Shown here piece by piece: positions 48,241-57,779 of a stretch of DNA of 64,000 nucleotides. A model generated the notes under the pieces. That model was not told where the DNA came from, searched no databases, and saw only the letters and a list, made by a program, of their open reading frames with translations. The first letter of the stretch is position 1. Each line of letters starts with the position of its first letter. The translations under genes were made by a program, and so were the position numbers. The DNA comes from Haloglomus halophilum (GTDB lineage Archaea > Halobacteriota > Halobacteria > Halobacteriales > Haloarculaceae): positions 62,001 through 126,000 of the forward strand of contig NZ_CP101166.1 in the NCBI RefSeq assembly GCF_024298885.1, read 5' to 3'.

Positions 48241-48984
48241 GTGACCGACCCGGAGCACGACGCGAACCGCGACAGGAGTAGCCGGCGGGACGCCGAGGAC
48301 GACGACACCGACCGGTTCGAGGTCGACGAGGCGTTCCGTACCATCGGCCGGACGTTCGAGGAGTACGCCGCGATGTTCGACCTCGAACCGGGAGCGCCGT
48401 CCGACCGCCGGGTACTGGACTGCCCGTCGGGGGTCGGTTCGTTCGTCGGGACCGCTCGCGAGCGCGGCGTGCCCGTCGTCGGTGCGGACCCGCTCTACGG
48501 GCGGCCCCGGGATGATATCGCGACCACGGCACGCGAGGACTGCGAGGCCACCGTCGAGCAGTTGCGCGAGACGCGCGACCTGTTCGCCTGGGACTGGTAC
48601 GGTGACATCGACGGGCGGGCCGACCACCTCCGGCGGGCCCACCGGCGGTTCCTGGCCGACTACCCCGCGGGCCCGTACGTCGCGGCCGGGCTCCCGGACC
48701 TCCCGTTCCCGGACGACAGCTTCGACCTCGCGCTGTCGGCCAACCTGCTGTTCCTCTACGACGACCGGCTGGACGCGGCGTTCCACACCGCGGCGCTCCG
48801 GGAACTCGCCCGGGTCGCCGACGAGGTCCGGGTGTTCCCGCTGGCGTCGCTGGACACCGAGCGGTCGGCGTTCGTCGAGCCGTCGGTCACGGCGCTCCGG
48901 GCGGACGGACTCGCCGTCGAGACACGCGAGGTACCCTACGAGTTCCAGCGCGGCGTCACGGAGATGCTGGTGGTCCGGCGCTAG
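48241..48984 (+). CDS. SAM-dependent methyltransferase-like protein
   Basis: The 247-residue protein from GTG 48241 has a Rossmann motif VLDCPSGVGSF (58-68) in which a cysteine replaces the usual first glycine, then GVPVVGADPLY with the ribose-binding acid, and LPFPDDSFDLALSANLLFLY as motif IV region. The first 30 residues are charged and disordered. Start and upstream stop are one base apart, so it is coupled to the UPF0179 gene. Its stop overlaps that of the convergent aspartoacylase-like gene in CTAG. Confidence 0.82.
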   Translation: MTDPEHDANRDRSSRRDAEDDDTDRFEVDEAFRTIGRTFEEYAAMFDLEPGAPSDRRVLDCPSGVGSFVGTARERGVPVVGADPLYGRPRDDIATTAREDCEATVEQLRETRDLFAWDWYGDIDGRADHLRRAHRRFLADYPAGPYVAAGLPDLPFPDDSFDLALSANLLFLYDDRLDAAFHTAALRELARVADEVRVFPLASLDTERSAFVEPSVTALRADGLAVETREVPYEFQRGVTEMLVVRR

Positions 48985-49796
48985 CGCTCGGCCCGGGCCG
49001 TCGCCTCGCCGTCGGCCTCCAGTTTCCCGACGAGTTCGCCGGTGTAGCCGAACACGTCCTCGTAGCCGTAGGCGGACATCAGGATGGGATAGAACGGTTC
49101 GTCGGCGACGAGTTGCTCGCCGTCGACGGCCGCGAACGGCGCGTCCGCGTCCACGCGCTGGAAGTTCTCGACGAGGACCTCGTAGCGGTCGCCCCGGCGC
49201 TTCGGGATGCGCCGATGCATCCGGAAGATGGGGACCTCGTGGTTCTCGTGTGGCTCGCCCGGGAGCGCGCCGACGGCCGCGAGGAACTCCCGCACCAACC
49301 GCTCCGCGTTCTCGGCGGCCTGGTCGCTTCCCTGAAGCCCACACTCCACCTCCAGCACCTCGTCGCGCTCGATGAGCCGGCCCTCGGAGAACTGCGAGGT
49401 CTCGACCAGCGCGTCCACCGAGAGATACGGACACGCCGAGCGCGCGAGCGCGTCCACCGTGTCACAGAGCGCGAACGGCTGCGCGTAGGACTGGGTCGAG
49501 TGCATCGAGAAGACGACACAGTCGCGAAGCTCCGCCAGCAGTTCGTGGGCCAGCCGTGCCTCGTGGGTGTCGGCGTCCGGCGCACCCGGGAAGGCACGGT
49601 TGAGGTCCTCCTCGACGTACCGGAGGTTCCGCGCCATCGCCTCCTCGTTGGCGACGATGAACTTGACCGGGCGCGCGAGGTCCGGGTCGGCCTGCAACAC
49701 CGCGTCGATGGCGCGAGGGCCGCACGGCTCGTCGCCGTGGATGCCACCCACCACAGCGATCTCCGGCTCACCATCGCCCAACTGCTCGACCCGCAT
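48981..49796 (-). CDS. succinylglutamate desuccinylase/aspartoacylase family protein
   Basis: The 271-residue zinc hydrolase has the M14-like metal motif GGIHGDEPCGPRA (H20, E23) and a later histidine in VVFSMHSTQSYAQP. NEEAMARNLRYVEEDLNRAF is the substrate-binding Asn-Arg segment of this family. Members cleave N-acyl amino acids or related amides. The natural substrate in haloarchaea is unknown. A short control region separates it from the zinc-ribbon gene upstream. Confidence 0.88.
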   Translation of the reverse strand: MRVEQLGDGEPEIAVVGGIHGDEPCGPRAIDAVLQADPDLARPVKFIVANEEAMARNLRYVEEDLNRAFPGAPDADTHEARLAHELLAELRDCVVFSMHSTQSYAQPFALCDTVDALARSACPYLSVDALVETSQFSEGRLIERDEVLEVECGLQGSDQAAENAERLVREFLAAVGALPGEPHENHEVPIFRMHRRIPKRRGDRYEVLVENFQRVDADAPFAAVDGEQLVADEPFYPILMSAYGYEDVFGYTGELVGKLEADGEATARAER

Positions 49797-49956
49797 TACA
49801 CCGGGGTATCGACCCGAGCCCTATCAACGGCGCGCTTTCCGGGCGGTGTCGACCATCGCTGGCCGTCGAGACGGCGTGGTTTCCGAGTTACTCCGGAGAT
49901 TATCGCTGAACCCCGGGAGTTCGCGACGGGATTCGGGCGTACGGAGTGGGACGAGG

Positions 49957-50154
49957 TCACTCCGGCTGCACGGAGAGTGTCAGTTCGAGGTCGGCGTCAC
50001 AGCTCCGACACCGCCCGGTGTCGATGACATCTCTCAGGAGCTGCTGGTTGAAGCAGGAGGGACACGAGATCGCCTTCATCGTGCCGGGGAGCCCGGCGAA
50101 CGTGTTGTCCCCGTCCAGTACGAACTCCATCGACCCGCCGTCCTCCGTCGACAT
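49957..50154 (-). CDS. small zinc-ribbon protein
   Basis: The 65-residue protein has two CxxC pairs, CPSC (31-34) and CRSC (49-52), forming a zinc ribbon. The ATG at 50154 is preferred to a longer GTG start at 50220; an ATG eight codons later is also possible. It has no membrane segment. Such short haloarchaeal ribbons are often nucleic-acid or protein adaptors; no specific role is visible. Confidence 0.6.
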   Translation of the reverse strand: MSTEDGGSMEFVLDGDNTFAGLPGTMKAISCPSCFNQQLLRDVIDTGRCRSCDADLELTLSVQPE

Positions 50155-50277
50155 GTGGAGCGTTGACGCACACCACGATAATGAAGCTTCGGCAGACGGA
50201 CGGCGGACACGGCCGGGCATCCCGCATCGGACGGCCCGGTGAGCGTCACCCCGTGCGGGGCGGACAGTGCAACCGCC

Positions 50278-51633
50278 TCACGCCACGTCGCGGACCGCCT
50301 CGGCCAGCAGGTCCACGCCCAGCCGGACCTCCCGTTCGGTCACGTCCAGCGGCGGGAGCAGCCGGAGCGTCCTGTGGCCACAGCCCAGCGTCAGCAGGCC
50401 GTGCTGCATCGCTGCCGCCTGCACGTCGTCGCGCCGCTCCTTCGTGTCGAACTCGACGGCGAGCAACAGGCCGAGACCACGAACATCGGTCACGCCCGGC
50501 AGGTCGGCATCGGCCAGCAGCTCGCGGGCCTGCCGCCCCCGCTCGGTCGCGTTCGTCAGGAGGTCGTACTCGTGGATGGCGTCTAGCGTGAGTGCGCCCT
50601 GCAGCGAGGCCGCGATATCCCCGGCGCCCCAGGTCGAGGAGAGCCGGCTCTGCTCCTCGGGGAACACGTCCTTGCTGGCGACCGTCGCGCCCACGCGCAG
50701 CGCCTTCGCCGCCGTGATGACGTCCGGTTCGATGGGGTAGTGGTCGCTGGCCCACAGTTCGCCCGAGCGGCCCACGCCGGACTGGATCTCGTCGGCGACG
50801 ATGTGGATGTCGTGCTCGTCACAGAGCGCGGCGACCTCCTCCATGAACGCGTCGCTGGGGACGTGGTAGCCGCCCTCGCCCTGCACCGGCTCCAGGATGA
50901 GGAAGGCCAGTTCGTCGACGTTGACGTGGCCCCGCTCCGGGTCGAGCATCCGGCGGAGGGTGGAGGGCCCCTCGCCGTCGGGGTCGGGGAAGAACCCGCA
51001 CCCGCACGCGGCCGGGTCACACGAGCGGTCCCGGCAGAACGGCGCGTCGTGGACCGGGCCGATCTCGGGGAACTCGCGGCGGTACACCTCCTTCGAGCGG
51101 TTGAGCGAGAGCGTCCCCAGCGTCCGGCCGTGGAAGGCGCCCTCGAAGGTGATGGCGTACTTCCCGCCGGTGTCGTCGTAGCAGATCTTCATCGCGTTCT
51201 CGACCGCCTCCGCGCCGGAGTTCGAGAGGAACACGGTGTCCATCCCGTAGTGGCTCGTCGCCTCCACGAGGCGGTCCATCAGCTCCGCCGGCCCCGGGAA
51301 CTGCGGGTCGGCGGGGTCGCCCGCGGAGAGGTAGAAATCCTGCCCGGCGATCTTGCCCGGGTCGGGCAGGTCGAACTCGGCCATCGGCTCCGTGATCTTC
51401 GGGTTCTGGTAGCCCAGCGGCGCCGCACCGACGTGGCTGGTGAAGTCCATGAGGACGTTCCCGTCGACGTCCGTGCAGAACGGGCCGTCGGCGGGGGCGG
51501 TGTGGTCCCAGACGAAGTCGTAGACGTACGTGGCTGGCGCGGCGAACGAGCGGTGATAGTCGACCCGTTCCCTGGCCTTCTCGCCGGGCAGTTCGGCCAC
51601 GCGTGGCTCCACCCGGTCACGGTCGAGACCCAT
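50278..51633 (-). CDS. class III PLP-dependent aminotransferase
   Basis: The 451-residue enzyme belongs with ornithine, acetylornithine and 4-aminobutyrate aminotransferases. FLSNSGAEAVENAMK binds the cofactor phosphate, IVADEIQSGVGRSG holds the pyridine-binding aspartate (D281), and K310 in ITAAKALR is the Schiff-base lysine. FEGAFHGRTLG is also conserved. A cysteine cluster, FCRDRSCDPAACGCGFF (C200, C205, C210, C212), lies in a surface insertion and may hold a metal. The substrate is not fixed by sequence; 4-aminobutyrate or a branched substrate is possible. Confidence 0.9.
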   Translation of the reverse strand: MGLDRDRVEPRVAELPGEKARERVDYHRSFAAPATYVYDFVWDHTAPADGPFCTDVDGNVLMDFTSHVGAAPLGYQNPKITEPMAEFDLPDPGKIAGQDFYLSAGDPADPQFPGPAELMDRLVEATSHYGMDTVFLSNSGAEAVENAMKICYDDTGGKYAITFEGAFHGRTLGTLSLNRSKEVYRREFPEIGPVHDAPFCRDRSCDPAACGCGFFPDPDGEGPSTLRRMLDPERGHVNVDELAFLILEPVQGEGGYHVPSDAFMEEVAALCDEHDIHIVADEIQSGVGRSGELWASDHYPIEPDVITAAKALRVGATVASKDVFPEEQSRLSSTWGAGDIAASLQGALTLDAIHEYDLLTNATERGRQARELLADADLPGVTDVRGLGLLLAVEFDTKERRDDVQAAAMQHGLLTLGCGHRTLRLLPPLDVTEREVRLGVDLLAEAVRDVA

Positions 51634-51733
51634 ACCCCGCGGCTACGCGAACCCCAAGCAAAAGGCTGTGGGGGGGCAGCGGGACAGAGCTACGGTGACG
51701 GAGGTTTATGGTCGCGCCTGCGAACCGCCCAGT

Positions 51734-53008
51734 ATGCAGGTCCCCGTATCGAAGTCCCGCGCCGCGTGGTGGGCCCTTGGGGCCGCCGTGGCGTTCCTGC
51801 TCTCCTTCGTCGCGTACTCGTTCGTCGGGACGTTCGTGCTGGCCCTCTTCGTCTACTACGGGACGCGGCCGTTCTACACCCGGTTGCGCCGGCGGTTGCG
51901 GTCGAAATCCCTCGCCGCGGCCCTGGCGCTCCTGGCGCTTGCCCTGCCGGTCCTCGTGCTCGTGACCTACGCGCTCGCCATCGGCCTGCAGGAGTTCCAG
52001 CGCTTCCGCAACACTGCCGACCTCGGCCCGCTGGAGGAGGCCGTCGCACCCTACCTGGAGCTCTCGGACGCCGTCGGCGACCCGGCCACGTTGCTGTCGG
52101 ATCCGAACGCCCGCGCCGCCATCGAGAGCGCACTCGGGCCCGCGCTCGACTCGCTCGGCTTCGTCGGCAACGGCCTGCTCCACCTGTTCGTCGTCTTCGC
52201 GGCCGCCTTCTACATGCTCCGTGACGGTCCCCGGCTCACCCGCTGGGCGCTCCGACGGTTCGGGACCGAGACGGGCGTCCTCGGCACGTTCGTCGACCGC
52301 GTCGACACGGACCTCCACAGCGTCTACACCGGGAACCTGCTGAACGCCGTCTTCACGGCCGGCATCGGTGCCGTCGTCTACTCGCTGCTCAACTTCGTCG
52401 CCCCGCCCGGCATCTTCATCCCCTACCCGGCACTCATCGGCCTGCTGGCCGGTGCTGCCAGCCTCGTCCCCGTCGTCGGCATGAAACTGGTCTACGTCCC
52501 GGTGGCGATCTACCTGTTCGTCGTCGCCGGAGCCAACGACGCGTCGGTCTGGTTCCCCACCGCGTTCACCCTCCTCTCCTTCGTCATCGTCGACACCATC
52601 CCGGACCTGCTGCTCCGGCCGTACGTCTCCGGGCGTAACCTCCACGTCGGCCTCGTGATGTTCGCCTACATCTTCGGCCCGCTCCTCTTTGGCTGGTACG
52701 GCATCTTCCTCGGCCCGCTCCTGCTGGTCCTGACGTACCACTTCGCCGACCTCGTCCTCCCGGAACTGGTCGCCGGGAACGCCATCCGGCCGGCCGCGGT
52801 CGACCCGGGAACGACCCCTCCTGACGAGGATTACCCGGACGCGATGGCCGATACAGCCCCCACCACGGACGAGTCGGCAGACGACGCGGCGGCCAAGGAC
52901 GGACCGGACGACGCTCCCGACTCGACGGAACCACGCGACCGACCCGACGGTGACCCGGCCCCGAGCACGGATGGTGACCACCCGGACGGCGGCCCCCCGG
53001 GCGAGTAG
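51734..53008 (+). CDS. AI-2E transporter family permease
   Basis: The 424-residue membrane protein follows the AI-2E/PerM layout: two N-terminal helices (about 10-45), a third near 60-85, a large extracytoplasmic loop, then five helices between about 145 and 350, including FVAPPGIFIPYPALIGLLAG and ILLVPTYHF-like segments. Family members export signals or exchange Na+ for H+. The last 75 residues are a disordered acidic tail rich in Asp, Pro and Thr. The ATG at 51734 begins just before the first helix. Confidence 0.87.
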   Translation: MQVPVSKSRAAWWALGAAVAFLLSFVAYSFVGTFVLALFVYYGTRPFYTRLRRRLRSKSLAAALALLALALPVLVLVTYALAIGLQEFQRFRNTADLGPLEEAVAPYLELSDAVGDPATLLSDPNARAAIESALGPALDSLGFVGNGLLHLFVVFAAAFYMLRDGPRLTRWALRRFGTETGVLGTFVDRVDTDLHSVYTGNLLNAVFTAGIGAVVYSLLNFVAPPGIFIPYPALIGLLAGAASLVPVVGMKLVYVPVAIYLFVVAGANDASVWFPTAFTLLSFVIVDTIPDLLLRPYVSGRNLHVGLVMFAYIFGPLLFGWYGIFLGPLLLVLTYHFADLVLPELVAGNAIRPAAVDPGTTPPDEDYPDAMADTAPTTDESADDAAAKDGPDDAPDSTEPRDRPDGDPAPSTDGDHPDGGPPGE

Positions 53009-53017
53009 CCCGGCGAC

Positions 53018-53263
53018 TCACTCGAGCCGCGTTCCGTCCCGGGGACAGTACTCGTGATCGGTCGCCCGGGTCCGGTAACCACACGCCGGACAGGTCCGGA
53101 CCGGCGGTTCGTCGTGCTCGTCACCACCCCGGAACAGGAACGGGACGAACGGCAGGAAGAGGAACAGGAGCAACGTGTCGAAGTAGACGTACGCGGCGAC
53201 GCTCACGAGCAGGCTCGCCAGCAGGCCGACGGCCGCGGTGAGCAGACGCGAACGACTGGGCAC
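53018..53263 (-). CDS. small membrane protein with degenerate zinc ribbon
   Basis: The 81-residue protein from a GTG start has two hydrophobic segments (about 8-27 and 29-45) and then a C-terminal ribbon-like part: TCPACGYRTRATDHEYC. Only three cysteines (58, 61, 73) are present, so the fourth ligand is missing or supplied by a histidine (70) or aspartate. It is convergent with the permease gene (nine bases apart). No role can be given. Confidence 0.65.
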   Translation of the reverse strand: MPSRSRLLTAAVGLLASLLVSVAAYVYFDTLLLFLFLPFVPFLFRGGDEHDEPPVRTCPACGYRTRATDHEYCPRDGTRLE

Positions 53264-53333
53264 GTGGCATGGAAGGGCCTCATGCCCGGAAACGGTTGCG
53301 TTCCGTCGCGTTCCGGCCGCGAGCGGCAGTCGA

Positions 53334-54059
53334 TTACCGCGTCCCGATGTCGTCCTCGTCCTTGATGACACGGACGTCGGCCTCACCGCTGGAGACCTCG
53401 TTGCAGAGCTCGTAGAACTCGTTCTGCAGGCCGGCCGGGAACTTCAGCACGCCGACCCAGCTCCCGTCGGACTGCCACTCCTCGCGCTGCAGGTCGCCGA
53501 ACTCCCGGACCTGCGCCTGGCCGGAGCCGGCGTGGTCCGCGGGCAGCTGGACCGCCATCACGACCTCGTCGAAGCGGATGGGGATGACCGGCCGGAGCGC
53601 CTCCAGCGCGTCGTCGACCTGGTTCTCGACGGGCTCCATCGGGTCGACCTTGAACCCGGCCTGTTCGAGCGCGCGCTCGATGCGCTCGGGCGGGTGGGGT
53701 GTGTCGTCCTGCTGGGGGTTGACCGCGTTCCGGACGATGGTGTTGACGAGCTGCTTGTGCTTTTGCTCCTGCATCTCCCGGCGCTGGTCGGCCGTGATCT
53801 GGATCTCCCCGCGCTTGATGACCTCCGGGATGATCTCCATCGGATCGGTCGTCCCGAACACCTCCTCCAGCGCGTTCTCGGGCGGCCGGTCGCCGCGCGA
53901 GGCGTCCTCGAACACGTCTTCGGCGGCGATGACGTCCTCGAGGTCGCCCTCGAACTCGTCGCGCTTGATGGCCAGTGCCGCGTCCGGGTCGACCAGCACC
54001 TCGAACCGCTCGCCGTGGGATTCGAGCCGGGCCGTCACGGCCTCGTCGAGTGATATCAT
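53334..54059 (-). CDS. ribosome maturation protein SDO1 (SBDS family)
   Basis: The 241-residue protein is the archaeal orthologue of human SBDS, which with an EF-2-like GTPase releases the anti-association factor eIF6 from the large subunit. Domain I carries RFEVLVDPDAALAIKRDE and DVFEDASRGDRP; domain II has the QMQEQK-like helix (REMQEQKHKQLVNTIVRNAV), and domain III the ferredoxin-like fold with VIPIRFDEVVMAVQLP. In many archaea it neighbours proteasome or exosome genes; here it lies next to the subtilase gene. Confidence 0.94.
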   Translation of the reverse strand: MISLDEAVTARLESHGERFEVLVDPDAALAIKRDEFEGDLEDVIAAEDVFEDASRGDRPPENALEEVFGTTDPMEIIPEVIKRGEIQITADQRREMQEQKHKQLVNTIVRNAVNPQQDDTPHPPERIERALEQAGFKVDPMEPVENQVDDALEALRPVIPIRFDEVVMAVQLPADHAGSGQAQVREFGDLQREEWQSDGSWVGVLKFPAGLQNEFYELCNEVSSGEADVRVIKDEDDIGTR

Positions 54060-54170
54060 ACCGCCGGCTACGCAGGCGGACGGTTAAAAGGTGTGTCCCT
54101 GACGGCGTGGCCGCCGCTGGAGAGTGTGAGAACGAGTGGAGGGCGAGTGGGGAACGGGCGGGGATGTGGG

Positions 54171-57100
54171 TCAGAGCGTGTCCGAGACCGTGTCGGTCGT
54201 GCCACTCACGGTGTCGGTGATGGAGCCGCCGTCGCTGCCACCCGAGGAGCCACCGCCCGAGCCACCGGTCGCGTCCGAAATCGGGTCGGTCGCGGAGGTG
54301 GGGTCGCTGGCCGTCTCGGTGGTCGTCGAGGTCGCCGAACTCGCGCTCGGCGTGACGGCGTTCTCGTTCGTCCCACCGAAGGTGGCCCGGTCGTTCCGGA
54401 CGCCCTTCGACTCGGGAGCGTCGATCTCGACGGCAGCGGGCCCCAGCGTGGCCTGACCGCCGCTTTCCTGGACCTCGACCTGGTAGTAGAACTCGCGGCT
54501 CTCGCCGTCGTCGTTGACCAGGTCCGCGTCGTACTCGCCGAGGTCGACGATGACGCGGCCGTTCTCGGTCGTGAAGTCCTCGGCGTCGCCGGGACCCTCG
54601 ACGATCGGCGTCCAGCCCTCGGGCAGGCTGTCACGGACCTTGATCGTGTCACCGTCGGACAGCTCCGTGACATCGTCGAGCGTGACCCGCATGTCGACGG
54701 TGGAGCCGCCGATGTAGGTCTGGGTCTCGTCGGCCCGGGAGCCCACCGCGCCGAAGGTGGGCAGCTTCTCCAGCGTGAAGTTCGGCGCGAACGAGACCGT
54801 CGTCCGGGCGTCGAACCCGTTGACCAGCCCGGGGACGTTGACGAGCTTCGCGACGACCAGCAGCTTGCGCGTCTCGCCGTCACCCGACGCGGCGTCGAGC
54901 GTTCCGACGGCCGAGTCAGCCTGCTCCTGCGGGCTCTGGCTGCGGCCGTCCGTGTAGACCGTGAGCTGGCTGGCACTCCCGTTCCGGATCTGGGTCTTCG
55001 CGACGACGTTCGGCTCGCCGTTGGCGGCGGGGTTCTCCGCGTCGTAGACGAACACGTCGACGTGGGGGCCGCCGGCCGCCATTCCGGCGTCGGGACCCTC
55101 CAGCTCGCCGGCACCGACACGGAGGTCGAGCGACCCGCGCGGCGCCTCGATGAAGCCCGCGACCGCTCGGGAGTCCTTCGGGACGTCGAGGCCGACCTCG
55201 CCGCTGTAGTTCGTGGAGACCTCCTCGCCGGGTTCGAACTTGTCGTCAGTGAGTGACGCACCGCCGCCGTACATGTTCTGCGTGACGGCGTCGATGGCGG
55301 CATCCGGGTTGACGCGACCGTACCCCTCGAAGGGGTCGCGGTCGCCGTACTGGTACGAGGGCGCCTTGGCGCGGTGGTACGGAGCCGCGGTGAAGGCCGT
55401 CTCCGAGGCCGTCGCCAGGATGACCTGCTTCCACCGCATCACGTCATCGAACGTGGTGTCCTCGGGGGCCGGGAGGAGGCCGTCGTCCCCCTCGTCGAAG
55501 GCGTCGCCGTCCTCCATCGCGTCCGCGACGAGGCCCGCCACGCCGTTGACGAACGGGGAGGCCATCGAGGTCCCGGCCTTGCCCGTGTAGTCACGCGGCG
55601 TCTCGTCGTCGCTGAAGTCGGAGGTGTTGGCCTTCGCGGCCTGGGCGAGGTCGGTCAGCGAGCCACCGGGTGCGGTGACGTCCGGCTTCATGTACGCCCC
55701 CTCGCCGTCCTCGTCGTTGCCACCGAGACCGCCGGAGGAGTACGCGACGATGCCGTCTCGCGGGCCGGTCGCGACCACGCTGACCGCCTCGTCGGCGACC
55801 GCGGGCGCACCGTTCCCGTTGGCCGGCGTCGCGGCGTTACCCGCCGCGGCGACCGTCATGATACCCTGCTCGGCCATCTCCTTGACGTTCTCGACGACGC
55901 CCCCGTCCAGGCCCTGCCCGAAGCCACCGAGCGGCAGTCCGCCGACGTAGCCCCAGGACATGTTGACCGAGCGGAGGTTGAACTGGCTGGTGAACGTGTC
56001 GCCGTGGTTCGCCAGCACCTCGACCGGCGCACCGAAGCCCTGCAGGCCGACCAGTGACGCGTCCGGCGCGACGCCGGAGTGGATGGCGACCCGTCCGTCC
56101 TCCGTGCGGTCGCCGTCGCCGGCGTTGGCGACGGATTCGAGGGAGCCGACCGCGAACTCCTTCACGCGGCCGATCGTGGGGGAGGCGCCGCCGAGCTGGT
56201 CGTCGGGGTCGACCTCCACCGACTCCTCGGGGAGCGTCTGGTTCCCGACGCTCTGCCCACCGACGCTGGCGGAGGCGCTCGGGGAGCCGGGCTGGATGCG
56301 AACCGTGTACGTCCCGGCCTTCTCGGCCGGATACGTGACGACGTTGTTGTCGAACTCGCTGGTGTCGGAGCCGACCGCCGACTCCGCGACGACCTCGCCC
56401 CGCGGGTCCTTGATCTTGATCTCCAGGTTGTCACCGTAGGCGGAGGCGAAGACGCCCTCACCGCTCTGGACATCGACGTACTCGACCTTCGCCATCCCCG
56501 AGAGGAGCGCCTCGGCGCTCTCGTTCTCGACGTGCTTGGTGACATCCTTGACCGTACTCGCGCGGCCGGAGCCACCCATGATGGAGCTGACGTGACTCCC
56601 GTGGCCGTCGGGGTCGCGGGGCTTGCTCAGCTTCCCGAAGCGGCCGGTGGGGTCGACCCAGCCGACCGTCTTGGTGTCCCCATCCCGGTAGTCCTCCATC
56701 ACGTTCTCCGAGTCCCCGAGGGCGCCCCTCGGCCCTTCCTTCGTGTAGAAGCCGAGAGTCTCGTCCGCCTCGGCGTTCTCTCCGGGGTTGCTGTTCGGCG
56801 ACTCCGAGGAGCGCACGTAGACGGTCGCCTCCGACACCGTGTTGACGTACAGTTCCGCGACGAACCGGTACTCCGTCTCTTCCTCGACCTTCGCGCCGAG
56901 GATGCGCTCCGGAACGCTCCCCGTCGCGGTCGTCGTGACCGGCTTCCACGTCGGGTTGTCCGGCGTCCCGGTGTTCTTGTCCAGCCGGAACTCCAGGTCG
57001 TTGGCGTTCTGCTGGCTCGGGGTCCAGTCGAGTTCGGCGTTGACGTACCGCATCGGGCCCGTGTTCATCGTGAACCGGACGACCTCGACCTCCTGGCCGG

Positions 57101-57530
57101 TCGCGAACGTCCCCGGCGTCGCCTGTGCGGTGGCCGGGAAGGCACCGGGGGTGCTGACGGCGTCCGAGAGCGGCTCGTCCGGCGTGTTGATATCCCGAAC
57201 GGACTCGTCGACCAGCTGGAGTCCGTCGTCGCCGACGATACCCCGGACGCCGTTCCACGGGCCGAGGTCGGGGTGCCGGGCGTCGAGTCCGGAGTCGGTC
57301 AGGCCGATGGACCGGTTGGGGTTCCCGCGGTAGCCACGGTCCCAGACCTTGACGAGTTCCTGGACACGCGAGTTGGCGAGGTCGGACAGCGCGAGCTCCG
57401 AGTGACCGGCACTCGCGCTGTTCGCCGAGGCGCCGAGCAGGCCGGCGCCGGCCGCGGCGCCCGCCGCTTTGGTGAACGTTCTGCGTGACAGTTCGATTCC
57501 GTTTTCGCTGCTTGAGTCGTCCCCACTCAT
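54171..57530 (-). CDS. Tat-exported subtilisin-like serine protease (S8 family)
   Basis: The 1119-residue precursor starts with a Tat signal (LSRRTFTKAAGAAAGAGLLG) ending near residue 42. The catalytic triad is D79 (GLTDSGLD), H310 (DGHGSHV) and S655 (GTSMASPF); the oxyanion asparagine is N565 (AAAGNAAT). Two large insertions, about 220 residues between Asp and His and a PPC-like domain (about 340-440) between His and Ser, split the catalytic domain. After it come beta-rich domains (about 740-1070) and a Ser/Gly/Thr tail. No typical subtilase propeptide is visible between signal and catalytic domain. It probably acts outside the cell. Confidence 0.92.
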   Translation of the reverse strand: MSGDDSSSENGIELSRRTFTKAAGAAAGAGLLGASANSASAGHSELALSDLANSRVQELVKVWDRGYRGNPNRSIGLTDSGLDARHPDLGPWNGVRGIVGDDGLQLVDESVRDINTPDEPLSDAVSTPGAFPATAQATPGTFATGQEVEVVRFTMNTGPMRYVNAELDWTPSQQNANDLEFRLDKNTGTPDNPTWKPVTTTATGSVPERILGAKVEEETEYRFVAELYVNTVSEATVYVRSSESPNSNPGENAEADETLGFYTKEGPRGALGDSENVMEDYRDGDTKTVGWVDPTGRFGKLSKPRDPDGHGSHVSSIMGGSGRASTVKDVTKHVENESAEALLSGMAKVEYVDVQSGEGVFASAYGDNLEIKIKDPRGEVVAESAVGSDTSEFDNNVVTYPAEKAGTYTVRIQPGSPSASASVGGQSVGNQTLPEESVEVDPDDQLGGASPTIGRVKEFAVGSLESVANAGDGDRTEDGRVAIHSGVAPDASLVGLQGFGAPVEVLANHGDTFTSQFNLRSVNMSWGYVGGLPLGGFGQGLDGGVVENVKEMAEQGIMTVAAAGNAATPANGNGAPAVADEAVSVVATGPRDGIVAYSSGGLGGNDEDGEGAYMKPDVTAPGGSLTDLAQAAKANTSDFSDDETPRDYTGKAGTSMASPFVNGVAGLVADAMEDGDAFDEGDDGLLPAPEDTTFDDVMRWKQVILATASETAFTAAPYHRAKAPSYQYGDRDPFEGYGRVNPDAAIDAVTQNMYGGGASLTDDKFEPGEEVSTNYSGEVGLDVPKDSRAVAGFIEAPRGSLDLRVGAGELEGPDAGMAAGGPHVDVFVYDAENPAANGEPNVVAKTQIRNGSASQLTVYTDGRSQSPQEQADSAVGTLDAASGDGETRKLLVVAKLVNVPGLVNGFDARTTVSFAPNFTLEKLPTFGAVGSRADETQTYIGGSTVDMRVTLDDVTELSDGDTIKVRDSLPEGWTPIVEGPGDAEDFTTENGRVIVDLGEYDADLVNDDGESREFYYQVEVQESGGQATLGPAAVEIDAPESKGVRNDRATFGGTNENAVTPSASSATSTTTETASDPTSATDPISDATGGSGGGSSGGSDGGSITDTVSGTTDTVSDTL

Positions 57531-57553
57531 GCTTCACCCCGACCTTTCTACAG

Positions 57554-57563
57554 TATGTAAAAA
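57554..57563 (-). promoter_or_regulatory. TATA-like box of the subtilase gene
   Basis: On the minus strand this reads TTTTTACATA, centred about 29 bases from the ATG at 57530, so the transcript is nearly leaderless. It is the clearest TATA-like element in the gap. Confidence 0.5.
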
Positions 57564-57779
57564 GGGATTCTGACAAATCCATCCAATAATCACGCCGTCG
57601 TGTGATTCTGCCGAAATCGGGTATCCGGCTGAAACCGGCATTATAGAAGGTTAGAGCGCATTTAATACCGTCACACTATGGTCTGGGTTTCGTTTGGACG
57701 GTTGGATTGGACCCCTGGACGGTTGGACGACCGGATGGGCACTGGCACCGGCAGCGGCGGACGCGTGTGGACGGACAGC

